38,803 nt of DNA from Pseudomonadota bacterium (GCA_021845505.1 JAJZVU010000032.1:1-38803), one strand, 5' to 3'. Shown: positions 26,725 through 35,164, counted from the stretch's first letter. Numbers and translations are program-made. The notes: generated by a model from the sequence alone, not told the origin.

Positions 26725-26865
26725 ACTGCGACGGGCCGGCGGATCCGCTGGCGATTGTTCGGTGCCGATTCGCCAGGCGTGTGACAGACCGGGCAGGCTT
26801 TCGTTCGATTACTTTTGTTGCACCGCGACACGTCCGGCCGCCGGTGGCGTTTGCCGCTGCGAGCG

Positions 26866-26897
26866 GGGTGTCGGGATGCCGCGACATCCCGACACCC
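26866..26897. repeat. Perfect 13-bp inverted repeat in the panE-like leader
   Basis: GGGTGTCGGGATG (26866-26878) and CATCCCGACACCC (26885-26897) are perfect reverse complements with a 6-base loop, ending 39 bases before the ATG at 26937. The flanking genes are divergent, so neither needs a terminator here. It could be an operator for a dimeric regulator or a 5' leader hairpin. No U-tract follows on the plus strand. Nothing else stands out in the 26725-26865 part of the gap. Confidence 0.6.
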
Positions 26898-26936
26898 TGC
26901 TAGAGTCGGCCATCGCGTTGCCTTGCACGATCCGCC

Positions 26937-27890
26937 ATGACTCCTGCCCTCCCTCCCCGCATGGTCGTCGTCGGTGCCGGAGCGGTCGGCAGTTTTTTCG
27001 GCGCCCTGCTGGCCCGCGCCGGACTCCCCGTCACGCTGGTCGGCCGCCCGGCGCATGTCGACGCGATCGCCCGCGACGGCCTGCGGCTGCAGATGCAGGG
27101 ACAGGAAATCCGGGTCGCGCTGCACGCCACCACCGACATCGAGGCCGTGCGCGACGCCGAGGTGGTGCTGGTGTGCGTCAAGTCGCGCGACACCGACGCG
27201 CTGGCGCGGCAGATCGCCCCGCTGCTGTGCGCCGACGCGCTGGTGCTGAGCCTGCAGAACGGGGTCGACAATCCGGCCACGCTGGCCGCGCGGATCCGCC
27301 AGCCGGTGATCGCGGTGGCGGTCTACGTGGCCGCCGCGCTGGCCGAGCCGGGCCTGGTGCGGCACTTCGGGCGCGGCGAACTGGTGCTGGGGCCGGCCGA
27401 CGCGCGCGCGGCGCGCGACGCCGCGCTGCAACGGCGGCTGCAGGCACTGGCCGAAGTGTTCGCCAGCGCGCAGGTTCCGGTCCGGGTGTCGGCCGCGGTG
27501 ATGGACGACCTGTGGGCCAAGCTTCTGGTCAACTGCGCATTCAACGCCATTTCGGCGCTGACCCGGCAGCCCTACGGGCGCATGGTCGAGCAGCCGGCGA
27601 TCCGCGACCTGCAGGAGGCGCTGGTGCGCGAGGTGCTGGAGGTCGCGCGGGCCAGCGGCCATGCGCTCGACCCGCAGCAGGCGCGCGAGTCGGTGCGGGA
27701 CATCGGCCGCAGCATGGCGGGCCAGTTGTCGTCCACCGCCTACGACCTGATGCGCGGCAAGCCCACCGAGATCGACGACCTCAACGGGGTGATCGTGCGC
27801 CGCGGCGCCGAGCTGGGGATCGCCACTCCGGCCAACCAGAGCCTGTACGCGCTGGTCCGCCTCGCACAGGCCGCCGCGGCACCCGCCTGA
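26937..27890 (+). CDS. 2-dehydropantoate 2-reductase-like protein (first paralogue)
   Basis: 317 residues from ATG 26937; ATG 26961 (MVVVGAGAVGSFFG) is an alternative start. A Rossmann NADP-binding loop GAGAVGSFFG begins near residue 12, KSRDTDAL and SLQNGVDN follow, and the C-terminal domain has KLLVNCAFNAISAL (catalytic Lys and Asn) and PTEIDDLNGVIV (conserved Glu). PanE reduces ketopantoate to pantoate for CoA synthesis, but the family includes many other 2-oxo-acid or 2-hydroxyacid oxidoreductases. A second copy lies 1 kb away, so at least one probably has a different substrate. A perfect hairpin lies just upstream. Confidence 0.85.
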   Translation: MTPALPPRMVVVGAGAVGSFFGALLARAGLPVTLVGRPAHVDAIARDGLRLQMQGQEIRVALHATTDIEAVRDAEVVLVCVKSRDTDALARQIAPLLCADALVLSLQNGVDNPATLAARIRQPVIAVAVYVAAALAEPGLVRHFGRGELVLGPADARAARDAALQRRLQALAEVFASAQVPVRVSAAVMDDLWAKLLVNCAFNAISALTRQPYGRMVEQPAIRDLQEALVREVLEVARASGHALDPQQARESVRDIGRSMAGQLSSTAYDLMRGKPTEIDDLNGVIVRRGAELGIATPANQSLYALVRLAQAAAAPA

Positions 27891-27909
27891 GGCCGGCAGC
27901 CCGCCGGCC

Positions 27910-28806
27910 TCAGCGGGCGGCCAGCAGCAGGAACGCCGGCAGCGACACCGCGCCCAGCAGCGTCGAAAGGGACACCAGCGCGGCCACGTAGGGGCCGTCG
28001 CCGTCCATGCGCACCGCCAGCACGTAGGCGCTGGAAGCCGTCGGCGCCGCGGTGAAGATCAGCAGCGCCAGGGTCTGCGCATGGTCCAGGTGCAGCGAGC
28101 GCGCCAGCGCCCAGGCCAGCAGCGGCAGCAGCAGGTGGCGGATGGACAGCAGCCACACCGACAGCCCGCGGTCCTGGTGCAGGCCCTGCAGCCGCAACCC
28201 CGCGCCCACCGTCAGCAGGCCCAGCGCGATCGATGAGCTGCCCAGGCTGTGCAGCACCGGCACCACCAGCGGCGGCAGGTGCAGCCCCAGCGCGTGCGCG
28301 CCCAGGCCGGCCACGGTGGCCATCACCAGCGGGTTGCGCAGCAACTCGCCCAGCAGGCCGCGCCCGCCGTGGCGCGCCAGCGCCCACACCGCGACGCCAT
28401 TGCACAGCGGCACGCCGATGGCGATCAGCACCCCGACCATGGACACCAGCTGGTTGCCGCCGAGGCTCGAGGCGACCGCCAGGATGATGTAGGAATTGAA
28501 GCGGAACGCGCACTGCACCGCGCTGGCGGTGCGCCGGGCGTCGGCACGCAGCCAGCGCGAAGCCAGCGCCAGCGCGATGCCGCCCAGCAGCGCGCCCAGG
28601 CCGGCGAGCATCAGCGCCGAAGCGGACGCCAGCGTGTAGGTGGCCTCGATGCTGGTGGAAAACAGCAGCGCCGGGAACAGCACCAGGTAGACCAGGCTCT
28701 CGACCCCGCTCCAGACCTCGCGTCGCAGCGAGCTCAGGTGCATCAAGGCATAGCCCAGCGCGATCAGCGCGAAGTCGGGAAACAGCAGCAAGGCGTCGTG
28801 CAGCAT
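27910..28806 (-). CDS. AEC-family transporter
   Basis: 298 residues with about ten hydrophobic helices and a short N-terminus (LHDALLLFPDFALIALGYAL). FRFNSYIILAVASSLGG in the fourth to fifth helix and FTAAPTASSAYVLAVRMDGD near helix 8 are characteristic of auxin efflux carrier/malonate permease-type proteins. Members export or import small carboxylates. It converges with the first reductase-like gene, 19 bases away, and is divergent from the second, so it has its own promoter in 28807-28936. The arrangement suggests a carboxylate handled by one of the reductases. Confidence 0.85.
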   Translation of the reverse strand: MLHDALLLFPDFALIALGYALMHLSSLRREVWSGVESLVYLVLFPALLFSTSIEATYTLASASALMLAGLGALLGGIALALASRWLRADARRTASAVQCAFRFNSYIILAVASSLGGNQLVSMVGVLIAIGVPLCNGVAVWALARHGGRGLLGELLRNPLVMATVAGLGAHALGLHLPPLVVPVLHSLGSSSIALGLLTVGAGLRLQGLHQDRGLSVWLLSIRHLLLPLLAWALARSLHLDHAQTLALLIFTAAPTASSAYVLAVRMDGDGPYVAALVSLSTLLGAVSLPAFLLLAAR

Positions 28807-28936
28807 CGGCGGCAGGGACGGAGGCGAGAAGCTGCCAGCCTAGCAGGCCGTGGGGGCAGCGCAGGGGGTCGCGGCGCGCCGCTACCATGCCTGGGCCCGG
28901 CCGACGCAGAGCATCCCGGGCCACCAGGAGCACCGA

Positions 28937-29929
28937 ATGAACATCTGCATCATCGGGGCCGGCGCGATCGGCGGCCTGATCGGCGCCCGCCTCGCCGCCT
29001 GCGCAGGCGCCGAACCCGTCGTGCTCGCGCGAGGCGCGACGCTGCAGGCCCTGCGCGCGCAGGGCTGGCGCGCCGACACCGCGGACGGCCTGCTGCAGGC
29101 TCCGGCGCGCGCGGTCGAGGACCTCGGCGGACTCGGCGAGCAGGACCTGGTCATCGTCGCGGTCAAGGGCCCGGCGCTGCGCGAGGTGGCGCCGCTGGCG
29201 ACCTCGCTGCTGGGCCCGCGTACCGTGGTGCTGCCGGCGATGAACGGCGTGCCGTGGTGGTTCTGCGCGGTGCCGCCGCTGCGCGACCCGCAGCCCTTGC
29301 TCAGCATCGACCCCGACGGCAGCGTCGCCAAGGCCATCCCGCTGCGCCATGTGCTGGGTTGCGTGGTGCATGCCACCACGTCGGTGCCCGAGCCGGGGCT
29401 GGCGCGCCACCGCGGCCCGGCGCGCCTGTTCATCGGCGAACCCGCCGGCGGCGCCAGCGAGCGGGTCGACGCGGTGTGCGCGCTGATGCGCCGGGCGGGA
29501 TTCGAAGTGCATGCGTCGGCCGACGTGCGCACCGACATCTGGTACAAGCTGTGGGGCAACCTGACGATGAATCCGGTGTCGGCGCTGACCGGAGCGACCA
29601 TCGAGCAGGTGCTCGCCGACCCGCTGGTGCGGGGCTTCTGCAATGCGGCGATGGCCGAGGCGCGCAGCCTGGGCGAGCGCCTGGGTTGCCCGATCGAGCA
29701 GACTCCCGAGCAGCGCAACCAGATCACCTCGCGCCTGGGCGCCTTCAAGACATCGATGCTGCAGGACGTCGAAGCGTCGCGCGCGATCGAACTCGACGCC
29801 ATCGTCGGCGCGGTGCACGAACTCGGGCGCCGCGTGGCCGTGCCGACACCGTGCATCGACACCCTGCTCGGGCTGACGCGGCTGATGGCGCGGGTGCGCG
29901 GCCTGTACCCCTGGCCGGCCGCGGCGTAG
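28937..29929 (+). CDS. 2-dehydropantoate 2-reductase-like protein (second paralogue)
   Basis: 330 residues with an AGGAG site 5-10 bases before ATG 28937. It shows GAGAIGGLIGARL at the N-terminus, AMNGVPWWF in place of the usual LQNG segment, WYKLWGNLTMNPVSALTGAT with the catalytic Lys and Asn, and ASRAIELDAIVGAVHELG with the conserved Glu. The AMNGVPWWF-type branch is common in proteobacteria in settings unrelated to pantothenate synthesis, so the true substrate is probably another 2-oxo acid. It is divergent from the AEC transporter and only distantly similar to the paralogue at 26937. Confidence 0.82.
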   Translation: MNICIIGAGAIGGLIGARLAACAGAEPVVLARGATLQALRAQGWRADTADGLLQAPARAVEDLGGLGEQDLVIVAVKGPALREVAPLATSLLGPRTVVLPAMNGVPWWFCAVPPLRDPQPLLSIDPDGSVAKAIPLRHVLGCVVHATTSVPEPGLARHRGPARLFIGEPAGGASERVDAVCALMRRAGFEVHASADVRTDIWYKLWGNLTMNPVSALTGATIEQVLADPLVRGFCNAAMAEARSLGERLGCPIEQTPEQRNQITSRLGAFKTSMLQDVEASRAIELDAIVGAVHELGRRVAVPTPCIDTLLGLTRLMARVRGLYPWPAAA

Positions 29930-29937
29930 CCGGCGCC

Positions 29938-29973
29938 GCGGGATGCGCGGGATGCGCGGGATGCGCGGAATGC
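29938..29973. repeat. Four tandem 9-bp repeats between convergent genes
   Basis: GCGGGATGC is repeated four times head to tail, the last copy with one mismatch. It lies between the stop of the second reductase gene (29929) and the stop of the CBS gene (29991), so no start is affected. It is likely a slippage-prone spacer. Confidence 0.7.
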
Positions 29974-29990
29974 GTGTCCCGCGCGTCGCC

Positions 29991-30581
29991 TCAGGTCGGC
30001 GCCAGCAGGTGCTCGACCTCGGCGAAGCTCTGCGGCTTGTCGCTGGCCTCCACCGGCACCCCGAGCAGGCGCCCGATCTGGGTAGCCGAGAAGATTCCGC
30101 AGATCTGCGGCGGACGCCCTTGCTGCACGACCAGCGCGTGCTGGCGGCCGCTGTCGCGCAGCGTGCACACCACGTCGCCGATGCTGGCGTGCTGCACGTC
30201 GTTCCAGTCGAGCACCTGGATGCGCTGCCTGGGCACCATCACCCGGCTCACCGCCAGCTGGTCGCGCGCCACGCCGTCCTCGACGGCCACGCGGATCGGC
30301 GCTTCGCCCAGCAGGTCGCGCGAGGTGATCAGCCCCAGCAGTTCCCCGGCCGGGTCGGTGACCAGCAGCATGCGCACCCGCGCATGCACCATGCGCTGCT
30401 GCGCGGCCTCCAGCGAGGCATCGGGGTGGATGGCCACCGCAGCCACCCGCCGCAGGTCGGTCATCGCCAGCGCAGCCGGCTGGTTCATCTGCAGCGGCCC
30501 CTGCGGGCGGCCTTCGGGTTCACCCACCCGCGCTCCGGCGGGCAGCAGCTTCAAGTCGAGGGCGCGAAAGGGATTGCTCAC
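29991..30581 (-). CDS. CBS-domain pair protein
   Basis: 196 residues from a GTG start at 30581, supported by GGAG 7 bases upstream; an ATG two bases earlier is out of frame. Two CBS motifs are visible: about 40-100 (AVAIHPDASLEAAQQRMVHARVRMLLVTDPAGELLGLITSRDL) and about 115-180 (VSRVMVPRQRIQVLDWNDV, DSGRQHALVVQQG, GIFSATQIGRLLG). Such pairs bind adenine nucleotides and act as energy sensors or regulators of partner proteins. There is no fused catalytic domain, so the partner is unknown. A gap of about 150 bases to the next minus-strand gene holds no feature I can name. Confidence 0.85.
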   Translation of the reverse strand: MSNPFRALDLKLLPAGARVGEPEGRPQGPLQMNQPAALAMTDLRRVAAVAIHPDASLEAAQQRMVHARVRMLLVTDPAGELLGLITSRDLLGEAPIRVAVEDGVARDQLAVSRVMVPRQRIQVLDWNDVQHASIGDVVCTLRDSGRQHALVVQQGRPPQICGIFSATQIGRLLGVPVEASDKPQSFAEVEHLLAPT

Positions 30582-30732
30582 ATCGAGACTCCATCAAGAC
30601 GGTTGCGCGGGCGCGAAGGCCATCGCTGCAGACTGTAAGGGCGGCCACCGCATCCGGTTGTAACCACAATCCAAGAATGGCGAAGCCGTGTTGCCGGCGC
30701 GCCGCCCGGCGGGTCGGTCTCGTCGCGGCGCG

Positions 30733-31011
30733 TCAGCGCGCCGGCCCGGAACCTTGGCCGCCACCCGGCGCCTGGACACCGGCGGCGTCGCCCGGGGCGC
30801 TGGCCGCGGTCTGCTTCGACGCGTCGATCGCGCTGCGCGGCGACCTCCCGGGGATTTCCCGCGCGATGCCGGCTGCGCGATCGCGCACCGCCTGCCCGAA
30901 GAATTCGAGCACCAGCAGCGCGGCGATGGCGATCGACACGACGAGCAGCACGGCTTCGGCGCTGCCCTGGCCGGCCTGGCGGCGCGCATCGCATGGGTAT
31001 CGCATCGGCAT
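30733..31011 (-). CDS. Orphan Flp/TadE-like prepilin (92 aa)
   Basis: 92 residues from ATG 31011 (in-frame alternatives at 31005 and, further out, 31077). After a short basic leader comes AGQGSAEAVLLVVSIAIAALLV: Gly14 as a prepilin cleavage site with Glu at +5 and a hydrophobic helix of about 20 residues. This is the class III/Flp-like pattern seen in Tad pilins and TadE/F proteins. The tail is low-complexity Gly/Ala/Pro. No Tad secretion, ATPase or prepilin peptidase gene is nearby. The neighbouring frames are open too, so a spurious ORF is possible, but the pilin-type segment argues for a real gene. Confidence 0.5.
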   Translation of the reverse strand: MPMRYPCDARRQAGQGSAEAVLLVVSIAIAALLVLEFFGQAVRDRAAGIAREIPGRSPRSAIDASKQTAASAPGDAAGVQAPGGGQGSGPAR

Positions 31012-31159
31012 GCTGTCGGTCGGCGCGAACGCGCGGGGGTTGCGGTCACGCCCGCACTGTAGGCCGCGGCGCGGCAACGCCGCGTCAGTCGCGCGTTGAG
31101 TGCCCGGGCGCCGCGCGTGCGCGACAAGGCGCCGCCGCGGCTGTCGCGCGGATGCGCTT

Positions 31160-31168
31160 TGCTACATT
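31160..31168 (+). promoter_or_regulatory. Possible extended -10 promoter for the hydroxyacid dehydrogenase
   Basis: TGCTACATT has the TGn extension followed by TACATT (4 of 6 to -10) about 58 bases before the ATG at 31226. No good -35 is present, as is usual for extended -10 promoters. Confidence 0.35.
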
Positions 31169-31225
31169 GCGGTTGTTTTCCGGGACAAGCGTCGCGGCGG
31201 GCGCGCCCGCCATGGGGAGTCGGCG

Positions 31226-32359
31226 ATGAGCGTGATCACCTGTGTCGAAGACCTGCGCCTGCTGGCGCGCAGGCGTGTACCCCGCATGTTCTACGACTAT
31301 GCGGACTCGGGCTCGTGGACCGAAGGAACCTATCGTGCCAACGAGCAGGACTTCCGCTCCATCCTGCTGCGCCAGCGCGTCGCGGTCAACGTCGAGCAGC
31401 GCAGCGTGCGTTCGTCGATGCTGGGGGCGGACGTGGCGATGCCGGTGGCGCTGGCGCCCACCGGGCTGACCGGAATGCAGCACGCCGACGGCGAGATCCT
31501 GGCGGCCCGGGCCGCCGAAGCCTTCGGCGTGCCCTTCACGCTGTCGACCATGAGCATCTGCTCGATCGAGGACGTCGCCGCCCACACCCGCGCACCGTTC
31601 TGGTTCCAGCTGTACGTGATGCGCGATCGCGGGTTCATCGAGCGCCTGATCGAGCGCGCGCGCGCCGCCAACTGCTCGGCGCTGATGCTGACACTGGACC
31701 TGCAGATCCTCGGCCAGCGCCACAAGGACCTGAAGAACGGCCTGTCGGCGCCGCCCAAGCCGACGCTGCGCAACCTGTTGAACCTGGCGACCAAGCCGCG
31801 CTGGGTGCTCGGCATGGCGGGGACGCGGCGACGCACCTTCGGCAACATCGTCGGCCATGCCAGCGGGGTCGACGACCTGAGCTCGCTGTCGGCCTGGACC
31901 AGCCAGCAGTTCGACCCGACGCTGAACTGGAAGGACGTGGAGTGGATCAAACGCCGCTGGGACGGCAAGCTCATCGTCAAGGGGGTGATGGACGCCGAGG
32001 ATGCGCGGCTGGCCGCCGACTGCGGCGCCGACGCGCTGGTGGTGTCCAACCACGGCGGCCGCCAGCTCGACGGCGCGCCGAGCTCCATCGCCGCGCTGCC
32101 GCCGATCGTCGATGCCGTCGGCTCGCGCATGGAGGTATGGATGGACGGCGGGGTGCGCAGCGGCCAGGATGTGTTCAAGGCGCTGGCGCTGGGCGCGCGC
32201 GGCACGCTGATCGGTCGCGCCTTCCTCTACGGCCTGGGCGCGCTGGGCGAGGCCGGGGTCACCCGCTGCCTGCAGATCCTGCGCAACGAACTCGACCTGA
32301 CCATGGCCTTTTGCGGGCTGAGCGACGTCACCCGGGTCGACCGCCGCGTGCTGCTCTGA
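31226..32359 (+). CDS. FMN-dependent alpha-hydroxy-acid dehydrogenase (LldD-like)
   Basis: 377 residues. FMN-enzyme landmarks: MFYDYADSGS with Tyr24, PVALAPTGLTGMQH (73-86), the TLDLQ segment (156-160), GVMDAEDA with Lys252 just before, and SNHGGRQLD with the catalytic His276 and Arg279, then DGGVRSGQDVFKALALGA for phosphate binding. Such enzymes oxidise L-lactate, glycolate or mandelate to the 2-oxo acid; there is no membrane or heme domain visible, so electrons pass to an unknown acceptor. The start at 31226 gives the typical MSVITCVEDLRLLARRRVP N-terminus. It is followed after about 100 bases by a thioesterase with its own promoter. Confidence 0.9.
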   Translation: MSVITCVEDLRLLARRRVPRMFYDYADSGSWTEGTYRANEQDFRSILLRQRVAVNVEQRSVRSSMLGADVAMPVALAPTGLTGMQHADGEILAARAAEAFGVPFTLSTMSICSIEDVAAHTRAPFWFQLYVMRDRGFIERLIERARAANCSALMLTLDLQILGQRHKDLKNGLSAPPKPTLRNLLNLATKPRWVLGMAGTRRRTFGNIVGHASGVDDLSSLSAWTSQQFDPTLNWKDVEWIKRRWDGKLIVKGVMDAEDARLAADCGADALVVSNHGGRQLDGAPSSIAALPPIVDAVGSRMEVWMDGGVRSGQDVFKALALGARGTLIGRAFLYGLGALGEAGVTRCLQILRNELDLTMAFCGLSDVTRVDRRVLL

Positions 32360-32400
32360 GCGGACCGGACGCTTGCCGCGGCGGTCGCGCGAACGCGAGA

Positions 32401-32430
32401 TTGTCGGCGGCGCCCCGCTCTGCATACACT
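32401..32430 (+). promoter_or_regulatory. Possible promoter for the thioesterase
   Basis: TTGTCG (32401-32406, 4 of 6) and TACACT (32425-32430, 4 of 6) are 18 bases apart, giving a start about 18 bases before the ATG at 32456. Confidence 0.4.
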
Positions 32431-32455
32431 GGAGGCTGCCTGCCGCTCCCCCGCC

Positions 32456-32950
32456 ATGCCCGATTCCACCGCCCCCCCTGCGATCCAGGACCTGTATCCC
32501 GAGAACCTGGCCCATTGCTACGGCTGCGGGCGGCTGAACCCGCACGGGCATCGCATCCGCACCTTCGTCGACGAGCAGGGGCAGTCGGTTTCGGAATTCA
32601 TCCCCGATGCGTCCCACATCGCGGTGCCGGGCTTTGTCTACGGCGGGGTGATCGCCTCGTTGATCGACTGTCACTCGACCGCGACGGCGGCGGCTGCGAT
32701 GGCCGCCGCGGGGGCGGCGGCCGCGCATGCGTCGCCGAGCAGGCCGCCGCCGCGCTTTGTCACGGCCTCGCTGCATGTCGACTACCTGCGACCGACGCCG
32801 CTGGGCGCCGCGCTGGTCGTGCGGGGCAGCGCGCGTGAAATCAAGGGCCGCAAGGTGGTCGTCGAGTCGACGGTATACGCCGGCGGCGTCGCGACGGCGC
32901 GCGGCGAGGTCGTCGCGGTGATGATGCCCGAGGCCTTCGGCCAGGCTTGA
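32456..32950 (+). CDS. PaaI-type hotdog thioesterase
   Basis: 164 residues. The N-terminal HCYGCGRLNPHGHRI segment is the Cys-x2-Cys-Gly-x2-Asn-Pro-x-Gly motif typical of this thioesterase branch; PGFVYGGVIASLIDCHS is the hotdog active-site helix with the catalytic acid, and FVTASLHVDYLRPTPLG follows. It should hydrolyse a small acyl-CoA thioester; the substrate is unknown. A poly-Ala stretch near residues 78-90 is an insertion in the loop. The following gene begins 34 bases later, and both could be one transcript. Confidence 0.85.
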   Translation: MPDSTAPPAIQDLYPENLAHCYGCGRLNPHGHRIRTFVDEQGQSVSEFIPDASHIAVPGFVYGGVIASLIDCHSTATAAAAMAAAGAAAAHASPSRPPPRFVTASLHVDYLRPTPLGAALVVRGSAREIKGRKVVVESTVYAGGVATARGEVVAVMMPEAFGQA

Positions 32951-32984
32951 TGCGCTCGCCCAGGCCCGCCGGCGGCCCCTCCCG

Positions 32985-34520
32985 ATGAACCCCGCCGACG
33001 CCACCCCGGACGCGATCGGTCGCTACGGCCTGTTCCGCTCGCGTCAGCTCGAATCGACCTTCGTCGCCGCGCAGTGGGCCGAGCTGGCTCCGCGCGCGCG
33101 CGCGATCGGGCTCTGGGGCGGGCTGTGCTTTGTCGCCGGCAGCGCGGCCGACTACGTCGCCAGCGCCGGCCAGACCCCCTGGCTCGCGCTGCTGCTGGTG
33201 CGCTCGCTGGTGCTGGCCGCCGGCCTGCGGCTGGCCTGGGTCAGCCGCCCGCGCGCGCAACCGGCGCCGGCCAGGCTGGCGTCCTGGCTGCTGGGCTTCC
33301 AGGTGCTGGCGCTGGTGGGCCTGCGGGTGGTGGCGCAATTGCACGGCCACCTCTCGCCCTACCAGGCCATCGCCGCGGTGTTCGCCTGCGTGGTCCTGTA
33401 TGCCTTCGCTCCGCTGCTGCGGGCGCTGCAGTTCTGGTGCATGCCGGCGTGGCTGCTGCTGGCCGCGCTGCAGATGCGCCTGGGACTCGGGGCTTCCTGG
33501 GGCGAGGTGCTGCTGTTCGTGCTGCTGCTGGGATTCGTGAACGTCATCGGCTGGCAGCTGGCGGCGCACACCAACCGCTCGCAGCGCGACGCGTGGCTGA
33601 GCCACCGGCGGCTGCAGCGCGAAATCGCCGAGCGTGTCACCGCCGAACAGAACCTGCGCCATCTGTTCGAAGTCAGCCCGCTTCCGCTGGTGCTCGTCGG
33701 GCAGCCACATGGACAGCTGCTGCAGGTCAATCCGGCGGCCCGCGACCTGCTCGACCCGCTGCGGCTGCTCCCCGACCCCGCGCTGGCGATGGCGGGAGAC
33801 TTCTACGCCGACGCCCAGACCGGGCCCAGGCTGGCGCAGGCGCTGGCGCAGGCCGGCGCCGTCGGCCCGCTGGACCTTCGGCTCAAGGACAGCAGCGGCC
33901 AGTTGCTCGACGTCATGCTGTCGGCGCGCAGGCTGCGCTACAACGGCCGGCGCGCGGTCCTGGCCAGCCTGGTGGAAATCACCCATCGCAAGCGCCACGA
34001 ACACGAACTGCGCAGGCTGGCGCACACCGACTCGCTCACCGCCCTGTACAACCGCAGGGGTTTTTTCGCCCGCGCCGAACGCTTGCGGCGCGACGCGGCC
34101 AACACCCCGCTGGCCCTGCTGGCGCTGGACGTCGACCATTTCAAGGCCATCAACGACAACCACGGGCACGCCACCGGCGACCTGGTGCTGCAGCAACTGG
34201 CCGGACGCATCGCGGCGATGCTGCGCGACGGCGACGTGCTGGCGCGCATCGGCGGCGAGGAGTTCGCCGCGCTGCTCCCCGCGACCGACACCGCGCAGGC
34301 GCTGGAAGTCGCCGAGCGGGTGCGCCGCTCGGTGTGCGACCACGCGCTGCGCTGCCACGGGCTGCGGCTGCGCACCAGCGTGAGCGTCGGCGTCACGCTG
34401 GTCGATGCGCTGTCGGACGACATCGACAACGCGCTGGCGCGCGCCGACGCCGCGATGTACCGCGCCAAGCAGGAAGGCCGCAACCGCGTGCGCTGGCAGC
34501 CTGCCGCCGATGCGGCTTGA
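32985..34520 (+). CDS. Membrane diguanylate cyclase (PAS-GGDEF)
   Basis: 511 residues. Six hydrophobic helices occupy about 41-195, then a PAS-like domain (about 221-335: HLFEVSPLPLVLVG, LEITHRK) and a GGDEF domain (345-505). GGEEF at 423-427 is a catalytically competent motif. Arg414-Asp417 in RDGD forms an I-site (RxxD) five residues before it, so product inhibition by cyclic di-GMP is expected. DVDHFKAINDNHGHATGD is the usual metal/GTP segment. It makes cyclic di-GMP in response to an unknown membrane or PAS signal. It follows the thioesterase by 34 bases and converges with the nitroreductase gene. Confidence 0.93.
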   Translation: MNPADATPDAIGRYGLFRSRQLESTFVAAQWAELAPRARAIGLWGGLCFVAGSAADYVASAGQTPWLALLLVRSLVLAAGLRLAWVSRPRAQPAPARLASWLLGFQVLALVGLRVVAQLHGHLSPYQAIAAVFACVVLYAFAPLLRALQFWCMPAWLLLAALQMRLGLGASWGEVLLFVLLLGFVNVIGWQLAAHTNRSQRDAWLSHRRLQREIAERVTAEQNLRHLFEVSPLPLVLVGQPHGQLLQVNPAARDLLDPLRLLPDPALAMAGDFYADAQTGPRLAQALAQAGAVGPLDLRLKDSSGQLLDVMLSARRLRYNGRRAVLASLVEITHRKRHEHELRRLAHTDSLTALYNRRGFFARAERLRRDAANTPLALLALDVDHFKAINDNHGHATGDLVLQQLAGRIAAMLRDGDVLARIGGEEFAALLPATDTAQALEVAERVRRSVCDHALRCHGLRLRTSVSVGVTLVDALSDDIDNALARADAAMYRAKQEGRNRVRWQPAADAA

Positions 34521-34564
34521 GCAGCGGGCGCGCGGTCCGGCGCAGGCGCCGGACCCCACCGGCG

Positions 34565-35164
34565 TCAGTCGGCGGCCGGCTGCAATTCGCTGACAAAGCG
34601 CGCCGGATGCGGGCGCTCGCGCGGTGCGCGCCGACGTGCGGCGCTGCCGACCGCGACAAAGCACACCGCGCGCTCGCCGGCAGCCAGTGCGAAGCAGTCG
34701 GCCAGCGCGCGGCTGCGCAGCGCCAGGCCGCTGGCCAGCCCGACCGCGAAACCCTGGCAAGTCGCCATCAGCAGCAGGTTCTGCAAGGCGCAACCGAGGC
34801 TGGCCAGTCGTTCGTGCAGGGTGATGTGCTGCTGGCCGTCGCCGCCCTCGCGCACGATCGCCAGCGCCAGGAACGGCGCGCGCGAGGCCTTTTCGCGGGC
34901 GCGCTCGCGCTCGGCCTGGCCGGCGGCCGGATCGCGCTCGAGCAGCGCCGCCTCGAAGGCATCGGCCAGGCGCTGGCGCGCCGACGCCGGAACGACCACC
35001 CATCGCCAGGGCAGGATCTGCCCATGGTCGGGGGCGGCCGCGGCGGCCTCGAACAACTGTTGCTGCTGCCGCGCGTCGGGTCCGGGCTCCAGCAGGTGCC
35101 GCGGGCCGGTCTGGCTGCGCCGACGCATGCCTTCCAGCAGCGCGTCGGGAGTGAAGGAGTCCAT
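34565..35164 (-). CDS. Nitroreductase-family protein (YdjA-like)
   Basis: 199 residues from ATG 35164; the frame is open up to 35236, but MDSFTPDALLEGMRRRSQ is the family N-terminus. MRRRSQTGPRHLLEPGPD, AAAAPDHGQILPWRWVVV and LGCALQNLLLMATCQGFAVGLASG are characteristic of YdjA-type FMN nitroreductases. Such enzymes reduce small nitro or other electrophilic compounds with NAD(P)H; the true substrate is not known. It converges with the diguanylate cyclase gene (44 bases between stops) and is divergent from nsrR, so a link to nitrogen stress is possible but weak. Confidence 0.85.
   Translation of the reverse strand: MDSFTPDALLEGMRRRSQTGPRHLLEPGPDARQQQQLFEAAAAAPDHGQILPWRWVVVPASARQRLADAFEAALLERDPAAGQAERERAREKASRAPFLALAIVREGGDGQQHITLHERLASLGCALQNLLLMATCQGFAVGLASGLALRSRALADCFALAAGERAVCFVAVGSAARRRAPRERPHPARFVSELQPAAD

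Noticed and set aside
26779-26790. Pho-box-like CTGTCAC half-site before the phosphoesterase gene
   Set aside because: Only one 7-base half-site is present and no second copy at 11-bp spacing, so phosphate control cannot be supported.
30594-31127. Overlapping minus-strand frames around the prepilin gene
   Set aside because: They are Arg/Ala-rich and without motifs; only the frame with the prepilin-type segment was kept.
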